Of a stretch of 5,362 bases of DNA, positions 1 through 5,289 are shown in pieces. The notes below the pieces were generated by a model. That model was not told where the DNA came from and made no database searches. It saw only the letters and a program-made list of their open reading frames with translations. Position 1 is the first letter of the stretch, and each line of letters begins with the position of its first letter. The stretch comes from Candidatus Aminicenantota bacterium. Its GTDB lineage: Bacteria > Acidobacteriota > Aminicenantia > UBA2199. Where the stretch lies: assembly GCA_030671465.1 (NCBI GenBank), contig DAOVIP010000158.1:1-5362 (forward strand). The letters are read 5' to 3'. A program made the position numbers and the translations under genes.

Positions 1-5
1 AAAAT

Positions 6-29
6 ATTAAAAATAACCATTATGGTTAT
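6..29 (-). terminator. Weak candidate terminator of the sulfur-transfer operon
   Basis: ATAACCA (13-19) and TGGTTAT (23-29) form a perfect 7-base stem with a three-base loop. Read on the minus strand it is followed by TTTTTAATATTTT, as in an intrinsic terminator. It lies about 130 bases past the thiF-like stop, and the stem has only two G-C pairs, so the support is modest. The rest of 1-159 holds no gene that I can support. Confidence 0.35.
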
Positions 30-159
30 ATTTCATGTTTTGTCAATCGCCTCTTGAAAATTTTGATGAATTTTCTACTTTTTTAACAATAATCAGAAAA
101 GTAAAGGATATGACTTTTCACTTGTATATCGACTTCAATGATTCATCTTACAAATCAAA

Positions 160-1161
160 TTATAATCCCAGGTATCTTGTGTAGATTGATTTAGCAACAC
201 CTTTGTCACCAGTACCTTTTATGATTGCCCGTCCATCGCTGAATACAGTGATATCTTTGTTTTCGGCTTGAAACTTCAGCAGGTAATCGCTTACACTGAC
301 TTTATGGGTTACTTTTGTCAGTTGCCTGGCAATTTTTTTTAAGTTGATTTTTGTTTCGGTTGGGGGGAATATTTGAATGGCATTATCACACAATTCCAGA
401 ATCATCTCCCTTTTTTCTGTTTCCAAAAATTTAAAATTCTTTTTCACACAACACTCACAGCCATTATTCTTTTTAACCTCAACTCTTTCAAACTGGTGGT
501 GCCAGACATCATAAAATACCAGCTTTTTTTCGATATCCTTTTTAAGTAAAATTTTTATCACTTCCGTACTTTCGATCGAAGCGATTATGTTCACGATCGT
601 ATTTAAAACTCCAGCGGTTTCACAGGTGGGAGTTGAACCCGGAGCCGGGATAGAAGGCAAAATACACTGGAAACAGGGCCCTTCAGGCAGTATATTCATG
701 GTCATACCATGGGTCTGGATTACCCCGGCATAAATCCAGGGGATTTTTTTCTTTACACAGGCATCGTTTATAATCATCCGGGTCTGAAAGTTATCAGTGG
801 CATCAACCACAACATCAGATTCTGCGATCAAATCCTCAATATTGGTGTTATTCACGTCTTTCAGAACAGGTTCTATATTAATTTCAGTGTTTATATTTTT
901 TAGTTTTTCAAAAGCTGCAATTACTTTGGGAAAGCCGATATCTTTTTCATCGAATAAAATCTGTCTCTGTAGATTATTCAACTCCACGATATCTCTGTCT
1001 ATAATAAGCAGAGTTCCGATGCCCACCCGGGTTAGGTTGCCGGTTATATTGGTTCCCAGGGCGCCACAGCCAATTACCACAACCCTGCTGTGTAACAAGA
1101 TTGTCTGACCTTCCTGTCCGATCTGCTCCAAAATGATCTGTCTGGAATATCTGGAGTTCAT
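160..1161 (-). CDS. thiF: ThiF/MoeB-family E1-like adenylyltransferase
   Basis: E1-like enzyme of the ThiF/MoeB/HesA family. Such proteins adenylate the C-terminal glycine of a small ubiquitin-like sulfur carrier (ThiS, MoaD) so that it can be loaded with sulfur. Residue numbers count from the ATG at 1161 (333 aa). Visible are the nucleotide-binding GCGALG at about 31-36, the IDRD...NLQRQ segment at 54-67 with acidic and arginine residues typical of the active site, DATDN at 120-124, zinc-type CxxC at 163/166 and a second one at 235/238 (in CECC), and a cysteine at 180 in TCETAG, where ThiF has its carrier-linking cysteine. Residues from about 240 form an extra domain ending in DGRAIIKGT...YTRYLGL, as in Bacillus-type ThiF of similar length. 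A GTG at 1170 is also in frame, but the ATG at 1161 is preferred because AAGAG lies 8 bases upstream and MNSRYSRQ is a typical start. Last gene of the operon. The carrier partner is not in the window, so thiamine synthesis is not established; MoeB-like use is equally possible. Confidence 0.87.
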   Translation of the reverse strand: MNSRYSRQIILEQIGQEGQTILLHSRVVVIGCGALGTNITGNLTRVGIGTLLIIDRDIVELNNLQRQILFDEKDIGFPKVIAAFEKLKNINTEINIEPVLKDVNNTNIEDLIAESDVVVDATDNFQTRMIINDACVKKKIPWIYAGVIQTHGMTMNILPEGPCFQCILPSIPAPGSTPTCETAGVLNTIVNIIASIESTEVIKILLKKDIEKKLVFYDVWHHQFERVEVKKNNGCECCVKKNFKFLETEKREMILELCDNAIQIFPPTETKINLKKIARQLTKVTHKVSVSDYLLKFQAENKDITVFSDGRAIIKGTGDKGVAKSIYTRYLGL

Positions 1162-1179
1162 CTGAGGCACTCTTTTTTC

Positions 1180-1977
1180 TTATAGAACCGCATTCATACT
1201 ACCGGATCTGTAACCTTCAAGATCCAGTGTCACATAAGTAAATCCCAATTCTTTTAGTTTGGCTACCACTTCATTTCTATACTCTACAATTTTCCGAATC
1301 TCATTTTCATACACTTCAATCCTGGCGGTGTGGTTATAATTTCTTACCCTGGATTGCTGTAGTCCAATGGAAAAGAGAAAAGATTCTGCCGCTTCGATTT
1401 GTTTTAATTTGTCTGCTGTAATTGACTCTCCATAGGGAATTCTGGATGCCAGACAGGTGGTTGAGGGCAGGTCATAATTGGATAATCCCAGCTCTTTTGA
1501 TAGGCTGGAAATCATGTTTTTTTTGATCCCGGCTTCGACCAGGGGTTGAAAAAATCCCTCTTCATTTAAGGCTTTGATTCCGGGCCGGTGTTCTCCAAAG
1601 TCAGATAGGTTTACCCCAAAGGCAATATGGTTGAATCCATGTTGTTGAGCAATGTTTTTGAGAGCCTTTATCTCTTCTTTTTTGCAGTGATAACATCTGT
1701 CAACTGGATTTTGCTTAAAGGCATCATTCTCCAGTTCGGATATCTTTACGATCTTATGTCTAATTCCAATTTCTCGGGCAACTTTTTTTGATATATCCAG
1801 TTCTCTTCTGGAAAATGTATCTGAATCTATGGTGACGGCAAGGGATTTTCTGCCGAGTTCATCAAAGGCAATTTTGGTAATCAAAGAACTATCAACTCCG
1901 CCGGAAAAGGCCACCACCAGAGAACCTTTTTCTCTGATTAGTTTTCTCAATTTTTTAAGACTTTCATTTATATTCAT
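1180..1977 (-). CDS. larE: LarE-like ATP-dependent sulfur transferase
   Basis: PP-loop ATPase of the LarE family, 265 aa, the usual full length. LarE adenylates a carboxylate of the pyridinium dinucleotide precursor of the nickel-pincer nucleotide and donates sulfur to it. The ATP-binding loop SGGVDSS is at 25-31. The family signatures CLASRIPYGE (175-184) and the C-terminal DLEGYRSGSMN (252-262) are intact. The sulfur-donor cysteine position is C175. C95 and C98 lie in DRCYHC, which gives the three-cysteine arrangement reported for cluster-type LarE (Thermotoga maritima), where a [4Fe-4S] cluster may carry the sulfur instead of the enzyme sacrificing its own cysteine. The start ATG overlaps the end of the mnmA-like gene by 14 bases and is preceded by GAGG six bases away, so translation is probably coupled. 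larA, larB and larC are not adjacent, so a role in lactate racemase maturation is not shown; many LarE relatives act elsewhere. Confidence 0.9.
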   Translation of the reverse strand: MNINESLKKLRKLIREKGSLVVAFSGGVDSSLITKIAFDELGRKSLAVTIDSDTFSRRELDISKKVAREIGIRHKIVKISELENDAFKQNPVDRCYHCKKEEIKALKNIAQQHGFNHIAFGVNLSDFGEHRPGIKALNEEGFFQPLVEAGIKKNMISSLSKELGLSNYDLPSTTCLASRIPYGESITADKLKQIEAAESFLFSIGLQQSRVRNYNHTARIEVYENEIRKIVEYRNEVVAKLKELGFTYVTLDLEGYRSGSMNAVL

Positions 1978-3061
1978 GTTTAACCTCTTTTTCTATAATT
2001 CCACCACCAACAACCACATCTTCATTATAAAACACAACAGCCTGACCAGGGGTAATTGCCAGTTGTGGTTCTTGAAATTTTACCAGGACTCTTTTTTTTT
2101 CAATAGGCATAATCCGGGCGTCAGCTTCTTTATGCTGGTATCTGATTCGGGCTTTGATGTTTAAGTTAGTAGTCAATTGATCAAAATTGATCCAGTTTAG
2201 TTCTTTGGCAATAAGGTTTGTTCCCAGGAGCCTGTCTCTGGTACCAACAGTGATAGTATTATTCTTTTCATTCTTGTCAATTACATAGAGGGGTTTACTG
2301 GATGAAATTCCAATACCTTTTCTCTGACCTATGGTGTAAAAAACAATTCCCCTGTGTTCTCCAATCACTTCACTCCTGGTATTTAGAATGGATCCGGGGA
2401 TGATGGCATTTTTAAATAATTGGTGATAACCTCCGGCAATAAAATCCTGACTTTCAACTTTTTCGGAAACTCCCAGTTTTAACTCTTTAGCCAACCTTCT
2501 CACATCCTCTTTTTTGTATTTTCCCAGGGGAAAAATAATTCTTTTTAATTGATGGCTTTTAAAACGATAAAGAAAATAGCTCTGGTCTTTTGTTTGATCG
2601 GCAGCTTTTTTGAGGTAAGTAATATTTTTTCTGGGATCGGATTCAATTTGGGCATAATGGCCAGTAGCAAAATAATCAAAATTAATCTCTCTTTTATTTA
2701 ATTCTTCCACAATGGCTTCAAATTTCATTTCCTGGTTACATTTGGTGCAGGGATTAGGGGTATTCCCCTTTAAATATTCGGATACGAAAAAATCAAGAAT
2801 TTTTTTTCGGTATTTTTCTTTTAAATCAAGGGCATAAAAAGGAATTTTTAGTTTTTCTGCAATGGCACGGGCATCTTTCAAATCATTTTTCTCATCCGGA
2901 CCAAAGCAGGCATGACAGTCGTTTTCAAGTTCTGAAATTGATTCATCAAAAACTTCCATAAAAGCACCCATTACCTGAAATCCCTGATTTTTTAACAAGG
3001 CTGCAGCCAATGAAGAATCAACTCCCCCGCTCATAGCCACAACCACACTTCCTTTGCACAT
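1964..3061 (-). CDS. mnmA: MnmA-like tRNA 2-thiouridylase, atypical cysteine set
   Basis: 365-aa protein with the complete MnmA architecture. MnmA adenylates U34 of certain tRNAs and replaces its 2-oxygen with sulfur in the cytoplasm. The PP-loop SGGVDSS is at 11-17, NPCTKCN at 103-109 (C105, C108), ATGHY at 132-136 and the DQTKDQSYFLYR motif at 155-166. The central domain has YTIGQRKGIGI (242-252), and the C-terminal barrel runs through TPGQAVVFY to GGGII. The anomaly is at 203-208: the usual DSQ(D/E)ICF signature reads ESQDFIA, so the second catalytic cysteine (E. coli C199) is absent, apparently by loss of the two-residue IC. An extra CHAC pair sits at 49/52. It is the first gene of the operon; AAGGGA lies 7 bases upstream of the ATG, and a strong promoter lies about 50 bases upstream. 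It is either a variant U34 thiolase or a paralog with another substrate. The family call is firm; the exact substrate is not. Confidence 0.88.
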   Translation of the reverse strand: MCKGSVVVAMSGGVDSSLAAALLKNQGFQVMGAFMEVFDESISELENDCHACFGPDEKNDLKDARAIAEKLKIPFYALDLKEKYRKKILDFFVSEYLKGNTPNPCTKCNQEMKFEAIVEELNKREINFDYFATGHYAQIESDPRKNITYLKKAADQTKDQSYFLYRFKSHQLKRIIFPLGKYKKEDVRRLAKELKLGVSEKVESQDFIAGGYHQLFKNAIIPGSILNTRSEVIGEHRGIVFYTIGQRKGIGISSSKPLYVIDKNEKNNTITVGTRDRLLGTNLIAKELNWINFDQLTTNLNIKARIRYQHKEADARIMPIEKKRVLVKFQEPQLAITPGQAVVFYNEDVVVGGGIIEKEVKHEYK

Positions 3062-3090
3062 TTTTGGTTCCCTTATATATGAGAATTCTA

Positions 3091-3100
3091 AACATATGTT
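3091..3100. promoter_or_regulatory. Second palindrome in the operon leader
   Basis: AACATATGTT is a perfect 10-base palindrome just downstream of the predicted P1 start site. Its ACA/TGT halves resemble the nearby operator. It may be an auxiliary site, but short AT-rich palindromes are common by chance, and no equivalent is seen beside the second promoter. Confidence 0.25.
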
Positions 3101-3105
3101 AGCAT

Positions 3106-3118
3106 CCTACATTGTAGG
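3106..3118. promoter_or_regulatory. Inverted-repeat operator over the P1 -10
   Basis: A perfect 13-base dyad, CCTACA-T-TGTAGG, covers the -10 of the operon promoter. The TACA/TGTA half-sites resemble operators of BlaI/MecI/CopY winged-helix repressors, although those usually have a two-base centre and here it is one base. The regulator is not encoded in the window. The same core recurs at 3662-3672, which makes chance unlikely. Confidence 0.65.
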
Positions 3119-3139
3119 GATAGATTGAGGTGAAGTCAA
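3111..3139 (-). promoter_or_regulatory. P1, sigma-A-type promoter of the sulfur-transfer operon
   Basis: On the minus strand, -35 TTGACT (3139-3134) and -10 TACAAT (3116-3111) are separated by exactly 17 bases. Transcription would start near 3104, giving a leader of about 43 bases before the mnmA-like ATG. The -10 lies inside an inverted repeat, so a bound repressor would block RNA polymerase. The arrangement is matched base for base in its core by the promoter of the membrane-protein gene at 3640-3668. Confidence 0.75.
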
Positions 3140-3278
3140 GCTTTCTGCTAAATAATGGCCTGAATTTTTTAAGAAATGTTGCAAAAATATTGTTGAAATA
3201 ATAAAAAATTTATACTACCATAATTCCCTTAGATTAAGGAAGAAGTTTCACATTAGGTATATAGTTGAGAAGTTTTTT

Positions 3279-3611
3279 ATGTACACTAAAAATGTTAAAA
3301 TAAAATCCAGAATTACCAGGGAAGAAAAAACGGTTTCTGCCATGATTAAAATTTATTGTAACCACAATCATGAGACAAGAAAAGAACTATGTTCGGAATG
3401 CAGCGATCTCCGGGATTATACACTTCTGCGTTTAAAGGGTTGTCCCTTCAAAGAAAACAAACCGACTTGTGTTAGGTGTCCGGTGCATTGTTATCAACTT
3501 TCAAAAAGGGAGGAAATCCGGGCAGTAATGAGATATTCCGGCCCCCGAATGATTTACCGTCATCCAGTTCTGGCCTTGTTTCATCTACTGGATGGCTATA
3601 GATCAAAATAA
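3279..3611 (+). CDS. ygbA: YgbA-family (nitrous oxide-stimulated promoter family) protein
   Basis: Small cysteine-rich cytoplasmic protein, 110 aa, matching the YgbA/nitrous oxide-stimulated promoter family at its usual length. Diagnostic features are MIKIYC (22-27), the CSEC pair (C38, C41), C55 in the GCPF segment, CVRCPVHC (C64, C67, C71), and the conserved stretch with MRYSGPRM (84-91) and RHPVLALFHLLDG (94-106). The cysteine and histidine spacing suggests a metal or iron-sulfur site; this is inference. In enteric bacteria ygbA is induced by nitric oxide and belongs to nitrosative-stress regulons; its biochemical role is not well defined. The start is preceded only by a weak GAGAAG six bases upstream. 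The gene is divergent from the sulfur-transfer operon and upstream of a membrane-protein gene that has its own promoter. The HcpR-like regulator nearby is a natural candidate controller. No convincing terminator follows; T-runs at 3612-3632 lack a stem. Confidence 0.88.
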   Translation: MYTKNVKIKSRITREEKTVSAMIKIYCNHNHETRKELCSECSDLRDYTLLRLKGCPFKENKPTCVRCPVHCYQLSKREEIRAVMRYSGPRMIYRHPVLALFHLLDGYRSK

Positions 3612-3639
3612 TTTTTTTATCAACTCTTTTTTATAAACC

Positions 3640-3668
3640 TTGACTTATTACTATCTGCATACTACAAT
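3640..3668 (+). promoter_or_regulatory. P2, promoter of the membrane-protein gene
   Basis: -35 TTGACT (3640-3645), a 17-base spacer and -10 TACAAT (3663-3668). Transcription would begin near 3675, leaving a leader of about 94 bases before the ATG at 3769. Hexamers, spacing and flanking bases (CTTGACTT, and CTACAATGTAGGA over the -10) are the same as in the operon promoter on the other strand, whereas the spacer sequence differs. Confidence 0.75.
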
Positions 3669-3672
3669 GTAG
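3662..3672. promoter_or_regulatory. Inverted-repeat operator over the P2 -10
   Basis: CTACA-A-TGTAG is an 11-base perfect dyad lying over the -10. Read on the plus strand it equals the minus-strand reading of the site at 3106-3118, so each operator has the same orientation relative to its promoter. This suggests one shared repressor. Confidence 0.65.
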
Positions 3673-3768
3673 GACAGTTTGGAAGTTAAAGATCTGCTTA
3701 TTTACTAGTCAAAAAAAAATGATTATGTGTTCACATCATTGAGAAAAATTTAAAAAGGAGGTGTCGAA

Positions 3769-4290
3769 ATGGAAAATTTTATTTATATGATCCTGAATGC
3801 ATTTCACAATGTTGCCATAATCGGATGTGTGGCAGGGCCCTTTTATATGGCCCGGATTGTGAAGAAGCGGTCAAAATATGAAAAGAAAATTATCTATGAA
3901 ATGGACCGCCTTATGGAGGATGTAATTACCACTCAACCGCTAATCTGCTGGGCTTCCTTGATTACCCTGGTAACTACAGGTTTTGGCTTTCCATTGTTAT
4001 ATGTTTTATTTCATGGTGAACTGAAGGAAATGAGCATTATTGGTATAATTGCCCTTGGGATTAAGCTCCTTGCAGTTGCCGGAATAACAGTGATTCTTTA
4101 TGTTGGAACTTTTTATTATAATCCCAAATTAAAAGAGCTCTTCGCTCGGTTTCAACCGGAACAAAATCCTGACCCGGAAATAATGAAACAATTTTTCGCA
4201 ATACGGGCACTTCGGAAATACTGGTGCGATTGGTGCTGGCGGTTTGGAGTTTTAGTATTAATCGCCTCTGCAATATTACGTTGGAGTTGA
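3769..4290 (+). CDS. Unrecognised four-helix membrane protein
   Basis: 173-aa integral membrane protein whose family I do not recognise. Likely membrane segments are at about 5-30, 57-82, 88-117 and 157-171, joined by a basic, charged loop (31-52: KKRSKYEKK, then an acidic stretch) and a longer polar loop (118-150). Notable residues are H13 inside the first helix, H82 at the end of the second, and a CDWC pair (C153, C156) in an aromatic WCDWCW stretch just before the last helix. The histidines could bind haem and the CxxC could be redox-active or bind metal; both are inference. There is no cleavable signal peptide; the first helix is probably a signal anchor. Translation should be strong: AGGAGG lies 8-9 bases upstream of the ATG. 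It is the only gene after promoter P2, which it shares in design with the sulfur-transfer operon, so the two are probably expressed together. Confidence 0.85.
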   Translation: MENFIYMILNAFHNVAIIGCVAGPFYMARIVKKRSKYEKKIIYEMDRLMEDVITTQPLICWASLITLVTTGFGFPLLYVLFHGELKEMSIIGIIALGIKLLAVAGITVILYVGTFYYNPKLKELFARFQPEQNPDPEIMKQFFAIRALRKYWCDWCWRFGVLVLIASAILRWS

Positions 4291-4435
4291 AAAAAAATCA
4301 GGAATAGTCATTTAAGGTTTAAAGTAGTTAAAATGACCAAAAGCTAAAGATAAATGGGGAAACATTTCCTGAACTCAGCCTAATCAGCTTTCGGATTTGA
4401 AAGAATGAGTTAAGAGTTTGGCGTTAAGTTGGTCA

Positions 4436-4479
4436 AGATTATCAATAACATTTTTAATAAAATATTATTGATTTAAATC
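4436..4479. terminator. Possible terminator hairpin between convergent genes
   Basis: ATCAATAA (4441-4448) pairs perfectly with TTATTGAT (4465-4472). The outer bases AGATT (4436-4440) can extend the stem by pairing with AATCT (4476-4480) across a small TTA bulge. It lies between the stop codons of the membrane-protein and regulator genes, where a bidirectional terminator is expected. The stem is AT-rich and has no clean T-run after it, so this call is weak. A second imperfect hairpin, GTCATTTAA (4307-4315) with TTAAAATGAC (4328-4337), is closer to the membrane-protein stop. Confidence 0.35.
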
Positions 4480-5166
4480 TTAAAGATCTTCCTTCAAGAT
4501 TTCATTGAGTTTATCCCGATCTTTGATAATAATCTTCCTGCGGTCGTAAAATAATATATTTTCTTTTTCGAGCTCGGCAAAAACCCGGGATAAAGAGGGA
4601 CGGGTAACCCCAAAAAATTCACTGAGCTCCTGTTGATTCTTGGGTAGCATAACTGTATTTTTCCCTTTTTTTAACAGGCTCAGGATATAATGGGCGATTT
4701 TTTCTTTTATACTCTTGAAAGATATAAACCAGAGTTTATCACTTAAGAACTGGGTTCGGTCACTGATGATATTGAGAAAGTTGTTCAGAACCGTGGCATT
4801 GGACTGAAAAATGTTTATAAGTGAACTCTTGGGGATGGAGAGCAGCACCACTTCTTCACTGGCCACCACATCGACCGGGAACCTGTTGTGTTTGCCGAAT
4901 AGAAAGGCCGGTGCCAGGGGACGGGGAGCGGAGATCATTTCAATTTCAATGGCTTTTCCCTTAAAATCGATCATTTCGCCTTTTACGGTTCCTTTGATTA
5001 CAATCATTAACTCTTCGCAGGGTTCACCCCGGAGAGTTATGGTGTTTCCCTTTTTATAGGTTCTTATATTGTATCTGAATCGGGTAACCATCTCCTCAAT
5101 TTTTTCCGGAGAGATATCCCTGAAAATAGGAGATCGGGAAAGTATTTCATAAATTTTAGATATCAT
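4480..5166 (-). CDS. CRP/FNR-family regulator, HcpR-like
   Basis: 228-aa transcription regulator of the CRP/FNR superfamily with typical length and order. An N-terminal cyclic-nucleotide-binding-like beta-barrel (about 15-125) contains LRGEPCEELMIVIKGTV, followed by a dimerisation helix (about 126-150) and a C-terminal winged helix with the recognition segment GVTRPSLSR (186-194). The segment APAFLFG..NRFPVDVVA (85-102) resembles HcpR, the regulator of hybrid-cluster-protein and nitrosative-stress genes in anaerobes; this is from memory of the family. It has only one cysteine (C50), so it cannot bind an FNR-type [4Fe-4S] cluster by itself; HcpR proteins are reported to sense nitric oxide through haem. 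There is no clear ribosome-binding site before the ATG. An in-frame TAG just upstream rules out an N-terminal extension. The YgbA-family neighbour fits a nitrosative-stress role. I saw no canonical TTGAC-N4-GTCAA HcpR box in the window. Confidence 0.88.
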   Translation of the reverse strand: MISKIYEILSRSPIFRDISPEKIEEMVTRFRYNIRTYKKGNTITLRGEPCEELMIVIKGTVKGEMIDFKGKAIEIEMISAPRPLAPAFLFGKHNRFPVDVVASEEVVLLSIPKSSLINIFQSNATVLNNFLNIISDRTQFLSDKLWFISFKSIKEKIAHYILSLLKKGKNTVMLPKNQQELSEFFGVTRPSLSRVFAELEKENILFYDRRKIIIKDRDKLNEILKEDL

Positions 5167-5178
5167 ATTGATAATCTA
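5157..5178. promoter_or_regulatory. Inverted repeat over the regulator's start codon
   Basis: TAGATATCA (5157-5165) is mirrored by TGATAATCTA (5169-5178), the arms matching except for one extra base. The dyad spans the initiation codon and the bases just before it. It could be an autoregulatory site or an mRNA structure that limits initiation, which would fit the lack of a ribosome-binding site. Low certainty because the region is AT-rich. Confidence 0.25.
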
Positions 5179-5261
5179 TTATACTTTTTTGTTTTGGGTA
5201 TTTTTATTTTTCTTCATCTAGTTCACTCTCATAGCAATATTTAATACCTTTATGTGTTTTT

Positions 5262-5289
5262 ATATTATTCTTAGGTAATGACATTTCAA
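5262..5289 (-). promoter_or_regulatory. Candidate promoter of the CRP/FNR regulator
   Basis: On the minus strand, TTGAAA (5289-5284), a 16-base spacer and TAATAT (5267-5262) form a plausible promoter about 95 bases before the ATG. A second -10-like TATAAT (5182-5177) lies only 11 bases from the start codon and would give an almost leaderless transcript, but it lacks a good -35. The region is so AT-rich that either match could be chance. No CTACAATGTAG operator is present here. Confidence 0.35.

Noticed and set aside
96..119. GAAAAGT/ACTTTTC inverted repeat downstream of the thiF-like gene as a terminator.
   Set aside because: On the minus strand no T-run follows the stem directly, the loop is 10 bases and the stem is AT-rich; the hairpin at 13-29 is a better candidate.
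1829..2164. Plus-strand open frame opposite the larE and mnmA-like genes, and similar ones at 709-903, 797-1108 and 4811-5059.
   Set aside because: They are antisense to clearly conserved genes, have no recognisable protein features and lack ribosome-binding sites.
3125..3139. TTGA-N7-TCAA inverted repeat resembling a CRP/HcpR box at the -35 of P1.
   Set aside because: The half-sites are four bases and the spacing (7) is wrong for CRP/FNR (6 between TGA/TCA cores) or HcpR (TTGAC-N4-GTCAA). The TCAA half is simply the -35 TTGACT read on the other strand.
3177..3198. Direct repeats TGTTGCAAA and TGTTGAAA as iteron-like or activator sites.
   Set aside because: Only two imperfect AT-rich copies, with no further repeats, so they are not distinguishable from background.
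3561..3594. CATCCAG/CTGGATG inverted repeat near the end of the ygbA-family gene as a terminator.
   Set aside because: It has a 20-base loop, lies inside conserved coding sequence, and the T-run begins 17 bases after the stem.
5186..5224. A 12-codon reading frame on the minus strand (MKKNKNTQNKKV) before the CRP/FNR gene, as a possible leader peptide.
   Set aside because: No ribosome-binding site, and the lysine/asparagine-rich composition is what random A-rich sequence would encode.
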